Shown here one piece after another: positions 42,113-51,871 of a stretch of 64,000 nt of DNA. Position 1 is the stretch's first letter. The number at the start of each line of letters is the position of its first letter. Source of the stretch: Clostridiales bacterium Firm_16. GTDB lineage: Bacteria > Bacillota > Clostridia > Saccharofermentanales > Saccharofermentanaceae. The position numbers were made by a program, and so were the translations under genes. The notes under the pieces were generated by a model. The model did no database searches. It saw only the letters and a list, made by a program, of their open reading frames with translations, and was not told the origin of the DNA. Location: positions 62,001-126,000 of the forward strand of contig LVAV01000054.1 of the NCBI GenBank assembly GCA_001604185.1, written 5' to 3'.

Positions 42113-43876
42113 TCAGATATTGGACCAGTCGAGAATGAGATAGGTGCACATGATCAGAAGTCCCAGGAATACGACGGGCACGAGCACGAACGGGGAACAG
42201 CAGAAATCATGGATATTGTCGCCGATTTTATCAATGAAAGACGTAGCTGCGTTCTTGCCTTGAGGTGAGGACGCCGGTTTTTTTGCCTGAGTGGCAGGCT
42301 TGGCGGTTGTGGCCGAGGTCTGCCGGACCGGAAGAGGCTGACCGTTCGGTCCGTACACCTTCATGTTCTTCTTCTTTTTCTTAACACGGTGAGAACGTCC
42401 GCTTCCGTCGGTGAAGTAGAACCATGGTTTCTCGTAGATCTCGAGTCGGCCGAACTTCAGGAAGTAGACCGGGGCTACGGGAACGAAGATGCAGAGCCAT
42501 ACGGCACCGCCACCGAAGCCGAGTCCTTCGATAGAAAATCCGTTCAGGATGAATGCCAGAATGTAGGGCAGGAACATGGACGCAGCGGTGAGAAGGATCA
42601 TGGCGATCATACGCCGCATGGCAGAGAATTTGAGCTTGACCGGAAAGTGGTACCCGCCAAATTCTTCGAAAAATACCGGCGCGTCGACATTCGATTTCAT
42701 CGGTTCCTGCTGCTGGTAAAGTGTTCCGTTCTGACGGAAGAAAGGTCCGCCTTCCGATTCAAAGACGCGCCTTCGCAACTGGAATCGCGGTGCCGCGTAA
42801 TCGGAGTAGAGACAGAATATAACGATCAGAAAATAGATGCCGATGACTCCCGTGAGGAAAGCAGCTGCGCCGAGATTCTGGGAAATCAGCAGTGCCGCCA
42901 GAAAGAAACCGCCCAGAATCAGCACGTTCGTAATGATCGGCTTGATCCACCATGGCATCAGGAAACGGTCTTTCCGCTCCTTGACCGCTACTTTACCGGT
43001 CTGGCCGTTGACGGCCACCAGCACTGGTCCTTTGTCTGTATCGACACGCATGTAGTAGACCGGCAAAAGCACCGGCATACGCATCATGTCGTCAGTTTTC
43101 GGAGTCACCGTAATAGCGCGGGTCTCCATCGGCTTGAACAAGTGCTTTTCGTAGTCGAAAGCCACCTCGTCCGCGATACGCTTCTCCGCGTCTTTATCTG
43201 TAATGTCCTTGACCTTGACCGCCCCGCCGGCGAGATACGAGAAATCCATCTCCTTGATGCCGGAAAGATCGAAAGGCTCCATCCCCTCAAGAAGCAGGTT
43301 GTCCAGGTCTTTGGACGTGTTGACGAAAATACCGTTGATGAAACCACGAACCTCGAATTTACGGAACGAAGAATTACGGGCTACCAATCCGGTCACCGGA
43401 CCGCGGGTCAGCTCGTAAGGGAGATACACGCCCGTTAACTCAGATACGTGGGGCTTCACAAGTTTCGCTTCCGTGATGGATGTGTGCGTGTCGCACCAGT
43501 GATCCAGGATCGCTACCGCCTCTTCCTTGGTCAGGTAGAAGGGGATCAGGAGCTCCGGGAAATTGTCGGTTTTCAGATATTCTCTACGCACCAGGGATTT
43601 GCCGCAGAACGCGCACTGGGTCATGGCCTCATTCTCCGGGAAAATTACTTCCGCGCCGCAGTTGTCGCAGGTGCAGGACTGGAGCTTGAAGGTCTTCGGC
43701 TGGTTATTCATCTTCTCACGATGCAGTGCCCGGAAACCTTTCTTCTCCGCGATAGCGTGAGTAGTCGGGGTGGCGGTGCCGCAGAAAGCGCAGTTGTAAA
43801 CCTGCGACTCGATGTTGAATTGAACGGCGGCGCCGCAGTTGGAGCAATGTACATCCAGGATCGGGTTCTCAGCCAT
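42113..43876 (-). CDS. Large zinc-ribbon membrane protein, function unknown
   Basis: A 587-residue protein with two zinc ribbons at the N-terminus: CSNCGAAVQF with CAFCGTATP, and CDNCGAEVIF with CAFCGKSLV (about 11-95). A soluble region begins PELLIPFYLTKEEAVAIL; then there are about four membrane spans between residues 315 and 475 and a last one at the C-terminus (about 560-582). A Pro/Ala/Lys-rich linker precedes the last span. Layout and the LIPFYLTKEEA motif resemble the 9405 protein. I do not recognise a function. It is the second gene of a minus-strand pair, 29 bases after the 43906 gene. Confidence 0.75.
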   Translation of the reverse strand: MAENPILDVHCSNCGAAVQFNIESQVYNCAFCGTATPTTHAIAEKKGFRALHREKMNNQPKTFKLQSCTCDNCGAEVIFPENEAMTQCAFCGKSLVRREYLKTDNFPELLIPFYLTKEEAVAILDHWCDTHTSITEAKLVKPHVSELTGVYLPYELTRGPVTGLVARNSSFRKFEVRGFINGIFVNTSKDLDNLLLEGMEPFDLSGIKEMDFSYLAGGAVKVKDITDKDAEKRIADEVAFDYEKHLFKPMETRAITVTPKTDDMMRMPVLLPVYYMRVDTDKGPVLVAVNGQTGKVAVKERKDRFLMPWWIKPIITNVLILGGFFLAALLISQNLGAAAFLTGVIGIYFLIVIFCLYSDYAAPRFQLRRRVFESEGGPFFRQNGTLYQQQEPMKSNVDAPVFFEEFGGYHFPVKLKFSAMRRMIAMILLTAASMFLPYILAFILNGFSIEGLGFGGGAVWLCIFVPVAPVYFLKFGRLEIYEKPWFYFTDGSGRSHRVKKKKKNMKVYGPNGQPLPVRQTSATTAKPATQAKKPASSPQGKNAATSFIDKIGDNIHDFCCSPFVLVPVVFLGLLIMCTYLILDWSNI

Positions 43877-43905
43877 AGGATTTCCTTCCTCTCAGAGCGA
43901 GATGG

Positions 43906-44388
43906 TTACTTGCTTTTGCGATGGAGCTGCTCCTCCGCGAAAAGCACCGGTTGGCGTTTGTTATAACATACGATTACGACTTTGCTTCCGTCCTTTAGAA
44001 GATTCAAAGTTTTCTCGGAAAAAACGGGCAGCTCGTCCTTCACTTCGTTATTCTCGGAGGTGAAGGTCACGGCGTCGAAATAAAGCCCGGTTTCTTCGTC
44101 AGGGTAAACTTCGCGCTTGTTCTGCACGGTACCCTTGCAGATCTTGCATTTCCAGGGCGGCATGTCGACGATGATGTTCCAGATCAGAAAAATGATCTCA
44201 ATGACAAAACACGTAAGTGCCAGCCAGGTGAGCCGGTTAGTCCGCAACAGACAATATGTTGCGATCCCGAAGCAGGCAAAAGCTACGATCGTCATGATAA
44301 AAGACCGCAGATTCATCAGACGGAAAAAACACTTTTTCTCGTCTTTGTCTGCATCGCGGAAGGTCAGTCCGCTCACATCGATCTTCAT
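43906..44388 (-). CDS. Two-span membrane protein with CxxC motif, hypothetical
   Basis: The start is set at the Met of MKIDVSG, preceded by GGAGGTG, which gives 160 residues. Two adjacent membrane spans (about 27-48 and 55-75) are followed by a small soluble domain beginning PPWKCKICKGTVQNKREVY. A single CxxC could coordinate a metal in a dimer. The C-terminal part (GSKVVIVCYNKRQPVLFAEE) is beta-like. It is co-transcribed with the large zinc-ribbon membrane protein. No known family recognised. Confidence 0.7.
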   Translation of the reverse strand: MKIDVSGLTFRDADKDEKKCFFRLMNLRSFIMTIVAFACFGIATYCLLRTNRLTWLALTCFVIEIIFLIWNIIVDMPPWKCKICKGTVQNKREVYPDEETGLYFDAVTFTSENNEVKDELPVFSEKTLNLLKDGSKVVIVCYNKRQPVLFAEEQLHRKSK

Positions 44389-44524
44389 GAAAAACACCTC
44401 CAAACATCGAAACCAGTATAGCACATGTCAAGAAGAAGTGACTATCTTGTCATCTTGTTTCATGCCACGGTGAGCTAATATATATATGTATTTTTATCGC
44501 ATAAGCGAAAGGAGAGAGGTATTT

Positions 44525-46588
44525 ATGTTATTTAAGAGAGTAGCCATTGCCGTGGGCGTCGGCATTGGCGTGACAGCAGTCGGCCTTGGAGCAGGAAATG
44601 TTCTGGGTTCGACACCGGTTGTAAAGGCGTCTTCGGATACCGTTGCGGTGGATGAGACGAATTTCCCGGATGAGGCTTTTCGCGAGTATGTACTTGCGAA
44701 TGTGGACAGCGACAAAAACAAAGTACTGGACGATTCGGAGATGAACGCCGTCACCAAGATCGAGACGGAAGAGCTGGGAATCAAGTCGATTGCAGGCATG
44801 GAGTATTTCCCGAATCTTGAAGAAGTGGTCTTTTTCTGTGAAGAGGTGACATCAGCTGACCTGAGTATGAATCCGAAACTGCGGTCTGCGAATTTCACGG
44901 GCAACCATATCACCGAACTGAATCTTAAGCATTGTGATAATCTTGAGGAACTGTATCTTCTGGGTAATCGTCTGCTGACACTGGATCTGACAACATGCCC
45001 GAATCTGAAATCCCTGGTCTGCTCCGAGAATCAGCTTTCGAAACTGGATCTGACGAAATGTACGGAACTGGTGGATTTCTCATGTACCAATAACCAGATC
45101 AAGGATCTTGATCTGTCGAACTGTGCGAAACTGCAGGAGTTCGATATTTCTTCGAATGAAGTCTGGAAGCTGGATGTAAGCCATAATCCGGAACTGACAG
45201 GTATTCTTGCCAACGGCAATGAGATCGAGGAACTGGACCTGAGCCAGAATCCGAAGCTTGAAGTTCTCTATATTTCGGAGAACGCGATCGAGGCGCTGGA
45301 TGTGAGCAATCACAAAGCCCTCTATTTCCTGGATTGCGGCGGCTGCCCGCTGACTTCTCTGAATGTCGACGGATGCGACGCCATGAAGATCCTGAGTCTG
45401 AGCCAGGCCAAGATAAACGAGATCGATCTGACCCGTTTCCCGAAGCTTGAGGTGTGCTATCTGGACAATACGAAGATCAGTACTCTGGATACTTCGAAGA
45501 ACCCGGATCTTCACATTCTTGCTGTGAACGGGACAAAGCTTTCTACGCTGAATATCTACTATAACACAGGTCTTGTGTCGGCATACTATTGTGGCAGTCA
45601 GACCGAGCAAAACGGCGTAATTACCTATGAATACTACGATGCGGACGACACATGCAACTGTCTGTGCGTAGACAAGACTCTGGATCTTCAGCTGACAAAA
45701 GAGCCGGCTCCGACCGCAACACCGACAGCTACACCGGTCCCGGGTAAGCCGACCGCGACTCCGACGATGACGCCGTCCGCGACCCCGACCCCGACCATTA
45801 CACCTACACCTGTAGACACTCCGGTTCCGACACCGGAAGAGTACGATTTCGAATCTTTCGTTATCCGTCTTTATGAGAAAGCCCTGAACCGTGAACCGGA
45901 ACAGGAAGGTAAGGACTTCTGGGTCAAGAAGGTAAAGGATGAAGGTGCGACCGGTGGAGAATGTGCACATTTCTTCCTGGTAGACGCTCCTGAATTCATG
46001 GACAGAAACCTGACCGATGATGAATTAGTTGAAGTGCTGTATGCAACCTTCTTCGACCGTGCGTCCGAGAAGGAAGGCAAGGATTTCTGGATGAAGTCTC
46101 TGGCCGACGGCATGTCTCGTAAACTGGTTGTAGAGTGCTTTATCGATTCTATTGAGTGGTGCGAGCTTTGCGCCAAGTATGGTGTAAAATCCGGTGCCCC
46201 TACTGCTAAGTCCCGAGTGCCTTCCACGGCTTCTCTGAACTTCGTGAACCGCCTCTACAAGACCTGCATGGGGCGAGATGCCGATGATGAAGGCTTGATG
46301 TTCTGGTCCCTGGCGCTGACCAATCTGGAGACCACCGGTGCCCAGACTGCCAAGTTCTTCTATGAGTCCGATGAGTTAAAAGACCTGGCCAAGGAGGATC
46401 TGGAATTTGTACGTAGACTGTACACCGGCCTGATGGGAAGAGATGCGGATACGAATGACGAAGAGTACTGGCTCGAGCAGCTCTCTTCCGGCAAAAAGAC
46501 CCGCGCCGACCTCATCGCATTCTTTGCAACCTGCGAAGAGTTCACCAAGATCTGTGCCGACTACGGCATCGAACGCGGTGAGATCTGA
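44525..46588 (+). CDS. Secreted EF-hand/LRR protein with C-terminal DUF4214-type repeats
   Basis: The start is ATG 44525, with GGAGAGAGG upstream. The 687-residue product has a signal peptide (cleavage after VKA), then NFPDEAFREYV and an EF-hand-like loop (DSDKNKVLDDSE). Some 14 leucine-rich repeats of about 20 residues follow to about residue 385, then a Pro/Thr linker (ATPTATPVPGKPTATPTMTP type). The C-terminal half has four related segments of the DUF4214 type (FVIRLYEKALNREPEQEGKDFWVKKV and the like), with the tail CADYGIERGEI. No LPXTG or lipobox is seen. It is likely exported and held at the surface by the C-terminal module. Confidence 0.85.
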   Translation: MLFKRVAIAVGVGIGVTAVGLGAGNVLGSTPVVKASSDTVAVDETNFPDEAFREYVLANVDSDKNKVLDDSEMNAVTKIETEELGIKSIAGMEYFPNLEEVVFFCEEVTSADLSMNPKLRSANFTGNHITELNLKHCDNLEELYLLGNRLLTLDLTTCPNLKSLVCSENQLSKLDLTKCTELVDFSCTNNQIKDLDLSNCAKLQEFDISSNEVWKLDVSHNPELTGILANGNEIEELDLSQNPKLEVLYISENAIEALDVSNHKALYFLDCGGCPLTSLNVDGCDAMKILSLSQAKINEIDLTRFPKLEVCYLDNTKISTLDTSKNPDLHILAVNGTKLSTLNIYYNTGLVSAYYCGSQTEQNGVITYEYYDADDTCNCLCVDKTLDLQLTKEPAPTATPTATPVPGKPTATPTMTPSATPTPTITPTPVDTPVPTPEEYDFESFVIRLYEKALNREPEQEGKDFWVKKVKDEGATGGECAHFFLVDAPEFMDRNLTDDELVEVLYATFFDRASEKEGKDFWMKSLADGMSRKLVVECFIDSIEWCELCAKYGVKSGAPTAKSRVPSTASLNFVNRLYKTCMGRDADDEGLMFWSLALTNLETTGAQTAKFFYESDELKDLAKEDLEFVRRLYTGLMGRDADTNDEEYWLEQLSSGKKTRADLIAFFATCEEFTKICADYGIERGEI

Positions 46589-46671
46589 TAAGACATCTGC
46601 CCCGAAGCGACGGTTTTCGAAAGGTTTCGAAGGTTTTCTGGCAAAAATATGGGAAGTATCAGCAAATTCAT

Positions 46672-46700
46672 TTGACGTGAGGCTGATTTTAGAGTAATAT
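46672..46700 (+). promoter_or_regulatory. Promoter of rpsU
   Basis: -35 TTGACG (46672-46677), exactly 17 bases, -10 TAATAT (46695-46700). The rpsU start is 63 bases downstream, leaving a leader of about 55 bases. Confidence 0.75.
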
Positions 46701-46762
46701 ATCTCATGTTTGAACCCGATTCGAGGTTTTCCAAGTTTAATGCACGGAAGGAGGGATAACAA

Positions 46763-46936
46763 GTGTCGGAAATCAGACTTAAAGAAAATGAGTCCCTTGA
46801 CAGTGCTTTGCGTCGTTTCAAGCGTTCCTGCGCTCGTTCTGGTGTACTCGCTGAGGTACGTAAGAGAGAGCATTACGAGAAGCCTTCTGTACGCCGTAAG
46901 AAGAAGTCGGAGGCGGCTAGAAAGCGTAAGAGATAA
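46763..46936 (+). CDS. rpsU: Ribosomal protein bS21
   Basis: A 57-codon gene starting at GTG 46763 with a strong ribosome site (GGAAGGAGGG) and ending TAA. The product begins with [20 protein letters not shown] and ends in a basic tail ([14 protein letters not shown]), which is diagnostic of bS21 of the small subunit. It has its own promoter and is followed by an intrinsic terminator. Confidence 0.95.
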   Translation: MSEIRLKENESLDSALRRFKRSCARSGVLAEVRKREHYEKPSVRRKKKSEAARKRKR

Positions 46937-46961
46937 TTTCTCTATAATGTGATTTTACATG

Positions 46962-47000
46962 AGACCCGATGAACATTGATTTCCTCGGGTCTTTCTTTTT
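46962..47000 (+). terminator. Terminator of rpsU
   Basis: AGACCCGA (46962-46969) pairs with TCGGGTCT (46985-46992), followed by a T-rich run (TTCTTTTTCT). Confidence 0.8.
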
Positions 47001-47150
47001 CTCTCGCCTCGCGCGGCGCCATGCAGGGCGCCCGGCGGGAGCCCCCGTGCGGCGCGCCGGCCGATTCGAAACGCCGCGCGCAGTGCCTTAAGAAATTTCG
47101 TAAGGCGCACTGACAAAACCCGCTGTTCAGCGGGAAAAGAATGATACAAT
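47001..47150. other. GC-rich intergenic segment with several inverted repeats
   Basis: About 90 bases (roughly 47001-47090) are extremely GC-rich, with GCGCGGCGCC- and GCGCGCC-like palindromes, unlike all neighbours. Then CAGTGCCTTA (47081-47090) pairs with TAAGGCGCACTG (about 47101-47112), and CCCGCTG/CAGCGGG forms a third hairpin near 47118-47135. No coding frame with a ribosome site is seen. It may be a structured untranslated RNA or a mobile repeat unit. Confidence 0.4.
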
Positions 47151-47189
47151 GATAAGGTAACAAAAGTGTGTTAGAAAGGGGAAGATGCA

Positions 47190-49337
47190 GTGATCCTCCT
47201 GGAAAAGAAGTGGCGGTTGCCGGAAGAGAGTGCCGATAGCGGCAAGGAGACTTCGCTTGCGAAGAGCCTTCTGTTCGCCCGCGGTATCCGCAGCAACGAA
47301 GAAATAGCCAGGTTCCTGGCCAAAGAGCCGGTGGATTGGCATGACCCTTTTCTCATGAACGATATGGACGTCGCGGTGGAGCGGATCTGCTCCGCGGTGA
47401 CGAAAGCCGAGAAGATCCTGATCTGCGGCGACTACGACGCGGACGGCGTCACGTCCACCACGATCATGGTGTCTTTCCTTAAGAAAGTCCGCGCCAACGT
47501 GGACTACGTGATCCCGGACCGTATGAATGAGGGATACGGCATCTCCGAAGCCCTCAGCGCCAGGATCCGCAACCACGCTCCCCGGCTCCTGATCACCGTA
47601 GACTGCGGCGTGGCCAACGAAGAAGCGATTCTTGCCCTGGTGGAAGACGGCATGGACGTCATCGTCACCGACCACCACGAAGTAAAAGAGACCCTGCCGC
47701 CGGCCATGGCAGTCATCGACTGCAAGCGCGCAGACAACCAATACCCCTTCGAGCATCTTTGCGGCGCCGGCGTGGCCCTCAAGCTCATCGAAGCCTGCTG
47801 CACCCGCCTGACGGGACGCGTTGAGATGAACGAATGGAAGAACTACCTGGATATCGCCGCCATCGGCACCATTGCCGACGTGGTGAACATCACCGGCGAG
47901 AACCGCACCATCGTCAAGGAAGGACTGCGGAACCTGGGCCGCACATCCCGCCCCGGACTTCGGGCGCTTTTCGCCCTGATACGGCAAAACTCCCCGAACC
48001 CGTCTGCGCCGTTCTCCTCTACGGAGGTGGCGTTCCAGATCGCACCCCGCATCAACGCATGCGGACGTATGGGTGATGCAGCCCGTGCGGTAGAGCTTTT
48101 CCTGACACAGGACATCGCCACTGCCCAGAAGCTGGCAGAAGAACTCTGTAACGAGAATACCCGCCGTCAGCTGATGGAACAGCAGATCGTAGACGAAGCG
48201 GTGAAGAAGATCGAAGGTTCCACGGACCTGATGGAGGACATGAAGAATGACTCCATGCCTATCGTACTGGTGGGAGAGGACTGGCACGCCGGTATCCTGG
48301 GCATCGTGGCCAACCGCCTCGTGACCCGTTACCAGCGCACGGCCATTGTTTTTACCAAGGACTCCGCCAATCCCGAAGTTCTGAAAGGAAGCTGCCGTTC
48401 CGCGGGAGACTTCCCGATCCTGGACTGCCTTAGGAGCTGCGAAGAGACGATCCAGCAGTACGGCGGACATAAGCGGGCCGCAGGTGTCAGTGTCCAGGTC
48501 GAGAAATTCGACGCTTTCAAAGCAGGTGTCCGAGCTTTTGCCGATACGAGAAATAAAGAAGAGGATACATCTTTCATTGCCGTGGACAAGGTCCTTCAGC
48601 CATCGGAGCTGACGCTGGATGTCGCAGAAGAGATCCTCGGTCTGGAACCTTTTGGCGAAGGAAACCGGGTACCGATCTTCCTGGTCAAGAACGCCAAGAT
48701 CGCAACCGTGAGCAAGAGCAAAGACGGCCGCCATCTGAGACTGCAGTTTGCCCTGGAGAAGGACGGAGAATACGACCTTTACGATGCCATCGCATTCGGC
48801 ATCGGAGACCTGGCGGAATTGTATGTTGCCGGAAGCCGGGTAGATATCCTGGTGGAGCTTTCGGTCCACTCCTGGAACGGTACGGACAGCCTCTCCATCC
48901 GCGTGGTGGATATGCATTTCGTGCCGGTGGGCAAGGGCATCTGGGACAACCCGACGGTGCTGGAGAATCTGTACCGCAACAAGCTTCCCATGAAGCAGAT
49001 CGCCATGATCGGCAAGGCCCGCAAGGAAGACCTGCTGGCCACCGGCGAAGAGATGGGGCTTCTTTACCGTTACCTAATGGACAACTGTAAAGACGAGACG
49101 AATATCTGCGACTTAAGTCTTCTGGCAAGACTTCTGACGGGCCATTTCCGCAAGCCATTCCACGCTTTCAAAATATCCCGTGCCATGGATATTTTCAGGG
49201 AGGCGGGGCTGATGGAGATCATCCGTCTAAATGACGAAAGAATCTGTTTTTCCTTGCTATCTGTGCATGACAAGGTTAAACTTGAGGATACAAGAACGTA
49301 TAAGCTGCTTTATACTTCTGAGGAAGAAGGTAAGTAA
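47190..49337 (+). CDS. recJ: Single-stranded-DNA-specific exonuclease RecJ
   Basis: A 715-residue DHH phosphoesterase starting at GTG 47190, with AAAGGGGAAG upstream. Catalytic motifs are visible: ICGDYDADGVTST (about 90-102), CGVANEEAI, VIVTDHHEV (DHH) and the DHHA1-domain stretch YGGHKRAAGVSV, followed by the OB region. RecJ degrades ssDNA 5' to 3' in recombination and mismatch or base-excision repair. The length is typical of the Bacillota form with an extra C-terminal domain. relA starts immediately after the stop, with no gap, as in other Bacillota where the genes are neighbours. Confidence 0.94.
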   Translation: MILLEKKWRLPEESADSGKETSLAKSLLFARGIRSNEEIARFLAKEPVDWHDPFLMNDMDVAVERICSAVTKAEKILICGDYDADGVTSTTIMVSFLKKVRANVDYVIPDRMNEGYGISEALSARIRNHAPRLLITVDCGVANEEAILALVEDGMDVIVTDHHEVKETLPPAMAVIDCKRADNQYPFEHLCGAGVALKLIEACCTRLTGRVEMNEWKNYLDIAAIGTIADVVNITGENRTIVKEGLRNLGRTSRPGLRALFALIRQNSPNPSAPFSSTEVAFQIAPRINACGRMGDAARAVELFLTQDIATAQKLAEELCNENTRRQLMEQQIVDEAVKKIEGSTDLMEDMKNDSMPIVLVGEDWHAGILGIVANRLVTRYQRTAIVFTKDSANPEVLKGSCRSAGDFPILDCLRSCEETIQQYGGHKRAAGVSVQVEKFDAFKAGVRAFADTRNKEEDTSFIAVDKVLQPSELTLDVAEEILGLEPFGEGNRVPIFLVKNAKIATVSKSKDGRHLRLQFALEKDGEYDLYDAIAFGIGDLAELYVAGSRVDILVELSVHSWNGTDSLSIRVVDMHFVPVGKGIWDNPTVLENLYRNKLPMKQIAMIGKARKEDLLATGEEMGLLYRYLMDNCKDETNICDLSLLARLLTGHFRKPFHAFKISRAMDIFREAGLMEIIRLNDERICFSLLSVHDKVKLEDTRTYKLLYTSEEEGK

Positions 49338-51776
49338 ATGACCGGAGGCAACCACAAGAAAATAGAAGAAATCCAGGAGCCCGAGATCTTCGCGGAGCTT
49401 CGTGACCCTGCGTTCCCCGAGAATGTGGGAGAGGATATTCTGGATATGCTCGACGAAGTCATCGGACGATACAAGTCCTACTATGACCCCGAGAAAGCAG
49501 AGCCGGAACGGATCCGGCGCGCCTTCGCTTTCGCCTATAAAGCCCATAGTTCCCAGAAGAGGAAATCCGGTGAACCGTATATCATCCACCCCATCGCGAC
49601 CGCGCAGATCCTGACGGAGCTGGAAGTGGATACAGATACGCTGGTGGCATCTTTCCTGCACGATACCGTGGAAGATACAGAAGTCACCACCGCCCTGATC
49701 GAAGAGGTTTTCGGCGCCGATGTGGCCCTGCTGGTTGACGGTGTGACGAAACTCGGTCAGATCCCCTATTCCTCTAAGGAAGAGCAGCAGGCGGAGAACA
49801 TGCGTAAGATGTTCCTGGCTATGGCGAAGGATATCCGCGTTATCCTGATCAAGCTGGCTGACCGCCTCCACAATATGCGTACCATGAAGCACCAGAATCC
49901 CGAGCGGCAGAGAGAGATCTCCATGGAGACCCGCGATATCTACGCGCCTCTTGCGCACCGTCTCGGTATCTATAAGATCAAGTGGGAACTGGAGGATCTG
50001 TGTCTTCGTTATACCGATCCGGATGCTTACTACGAACTGGTAGGCGCGATCTCCCAGAAGCGTTCTGAGCGTGAAAAATTCTTGGAGAAAGTGGTCGGCG
50101 AGCTCAATGAGCGTGTGTCCCAGATGGGGATCCATGCCGAGATCGAGGGCCGTCCGAAGCATTTCTACAGTATCTATAACAAGATGAAACAGCAGGGCAA
50201 GAACCTGGATCAGATCTACGATATTTTTGCCTGCCGTATCATCGTGGACACCGTGGGCGACTGCTACGCTGTCCTGGGTCTTGTGCATGAGATGTATTAT
50301 CCGATGCCGGGCCGTTTCAAGGATTATATCGCCATGCCGAAGCCGAACATGTACCAGTCACTGCACACTACGGTCATCGGTAAGGAAGGTATTCCTTTCG
50401 AAGTCCAGATCAGAACACTGGCCATGCACCGTACTGCTGAATACGGTATCGCAGCCCACTGGAACTATAAGGAGAAGGGTAACTCCAATGCCAAGGTCAA
50501 GAACACGGCCTTCGACAAGAAACTTTCCTGGCTCCGTCAGATCCTGGACTGGCAGGGTGAATCCAAGGATGCCGGCGAGTATCTGGATTCCCTGAAGACC
50601 GGTCTTGTGGCAGAAGAAGTCTTCGTCTTCACACCGAAGGGAGACGTTATCTCTCTGCCGCTGCATTCCTGTCCGATCGACCTTGCCTATACCATCCACA
50701 GTGGTATCGGTAACCGTATGTACGGCGCCAAGGTCAACGGCCGTCTGGTGCCGCTGGCGACAGAACTGCAGAACGGCGATATCGTTGAGATCCTGACTTC
50801 CGACCAGGTAAAAGGTCCGTCCCGTGACTGGTTGAAGATGGTCAAAACCAGCGCTGCTAAATCGAAGATCAACTCCTTCTTCAAGAAGGAGACCCGTGAC
50901 GATAACATCCTCCTCGGCAAGGAAACCGTCGAACGAGAGATGAAGAAGCTGGGCTTTACGCCGCAACAGCTTCTGCAGAAGCCTTTCGTCGAGGCGATCC
51001 TGCGTAAGACCACCCAGTCTACTCTGGATGATCTTTATGCCGCCATCGGTTATGGTGTGATCACGGCCCAGAAGGTCGTGGGAAGACTGCGTGATGAATA
51101 CATCCGCGCATTACCGGAGGACGAACGTTTCGAGCTGGGTTACCGTGTTACCGGTAACGGTCAGGTCGTTTACCAGCCCATCGCCCACGAGATCCTGGAT
51201 GAGAAGAATATGACGGCCACGCCGAATGCGGTACTGGCCAGCACCCAGGAGCAGGGCCATAAGGGCAAGCGTCCGGGACGTGCCCACGACGATACAGGCG
51301 TGGTGGTTACCGGAATCGAGAATTGTCTCGTGCATCTTTCCCGTTGCTGTAACCCGATGCCGGGCGATGAGATCATCGGATACATCACCCGTGGTAACGG
51401 TGTTGGCGTTCATCGGAAGGATTGTAGTAATATAGTAAATATCATGAAGAATGCAACTGCGTCGGTCAAAGCGGCCGAGCGTGCATCCAGACTGATCGAA
51501 GTATTCTGGGACCACCAGGGACAGGGCAGTTCCAAGGCCATTTATCCTGTGGAATTCACTATTATTGCCCACGACAGAAAACACCTGCTGGCAGATATTT
51601 TCAATGCCATTGCAGAAGAGAAGGTCACCATCACATCTGCACAGATGGCGGCCTTGAAGGATGTTACCGCACGTCTCTCCATGACCATTGAGGTCAAGGA
51701 TCAGGCGCAGTTCGATCGCGTTATGGGCCGGGTTAAGGCGGTTCGTGACGTTATCGAGGTAAGAAAAGGGAACTGA
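49338..51776 (+). CDS. relA: Bifunctional (p)ppGpp synthetase/hydrolase
   Basis: An 812-residue Rel protein. The HD hydrolase domain has AHSSQKRKSGEPYIIHP and FLHDTVEDT (about residues 70-115). The synthetase domain has GRPKHFYSIYNKM and DIFACRIIVDTVGDCY with PKPNMYQSLHT. Then come TGS (VFVFTPKGDVISLP), the zinc-finger/helical region with HLSRCCNPMPGDEIIGYITRGNGV and the C-terminal ACT domain. All catalytic motifs of both activities are intact, so it should set alarmone levels during amino acid starvation. An 80-residue charged stretch (KGKRPGRAHDDTG) precedes the Cys-rich motif. Confidence 0.95.
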   Translation: MTGGNHKKIEEIQEPEIFAELRDPAFPENVGEDILDMLDEVIGRYKSYYDPEKAEPERIRRAFAFAYKAHSSQKRKSGEPYIIHPIATAQILTELEVDTDTLVASFLHDTVEDTEVTTALIEEVFGADVALLVDGVTKLGQIPYSSKEEQQAENMRKMFLAMAKDIRVILIKLADRLHNMRTMKHQNPERQREISMETRDIYAPLAHRLGIYKIKWELEDLCLRYTDPDAYYELVGAISQKRSEREKFLEKVVGELNERVSQMGIHAEIEGRPKHFYSIYNKMKQQGKNLDQIYDIFACRIIVDTVGDCYAVLGLVHEMYYPMPGRFKDYIAMPKPNMYQSLHTTVIGKEGIPFEVQIRTLAMHRTAEYGIAAHWNYKEKGNSNAKVKNTAFDKKLSWLRQILDWQGESKDAGEYLDSLKTGLVAEEVFVFTPKGDVISLPLHSCPIDLAYTIHSGIGNRMYGAKVNGRLVPLATELQNGDIVEILTSDQVKGPSRDWLKMVKTSAAKSKINSFFKKETRDDNILLGKETVEREMKKLGFTPQQLLQKPFVEAILRKTTQSTLDDLYAAIGYGVITAQKVVGRLRDEYIRALPEDERFELGYRVTGNGQVVYQPIAHEILDEKNMTATPNAVLASTQEQGHKGKRPGRAHDDTGVVVTGIENCLVHLSRCCNPMPGDEIIGYITRGNGVGVHRKDCSNIVNIMKNATASVKAAERASRLIEVFWDHQGQGSSKAIYPVEFTIIAHDRKHLLADIFNAIAEEKVTITSAQMAALKDVTARLSMTIEVKDQAQFDRVMGRVKAVRDVIEVRKGN

Positions 51777-51783
51777 GCATACG

Positions 51784-51816
51784 CTGTCCCGAAAGGAGGA
51801 TCGGGATAGAGTTTTT
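51784..51816 (+). terminator. Terminator after relA
   Basis: CTGTCCCGA (51784-51792) pairs with TCGGGATAG (51801-51809), followed by AGTTTTTG. Confidence 0.65.
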
Positions 51817-51871
51817 GCCAGATGAAAGGGATGGGAGTGTAAAAGTTCAGGAATAAAAGGAGTGTGAGTTT

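Noticed and set aside
42389..43438. 349-codon plus-strand frame opposite the zinc-ribbon membrane protein
   Set aside because: Shadow of the minus-strand gene with zinc ribbons and membrane spans; no ribosome site.
46710..46952. 80-codon frame overlapping rpsU
   Set aside because: Out of frame with rpsU, which has promoter, ribosome site and a diagnostic protein sequence.
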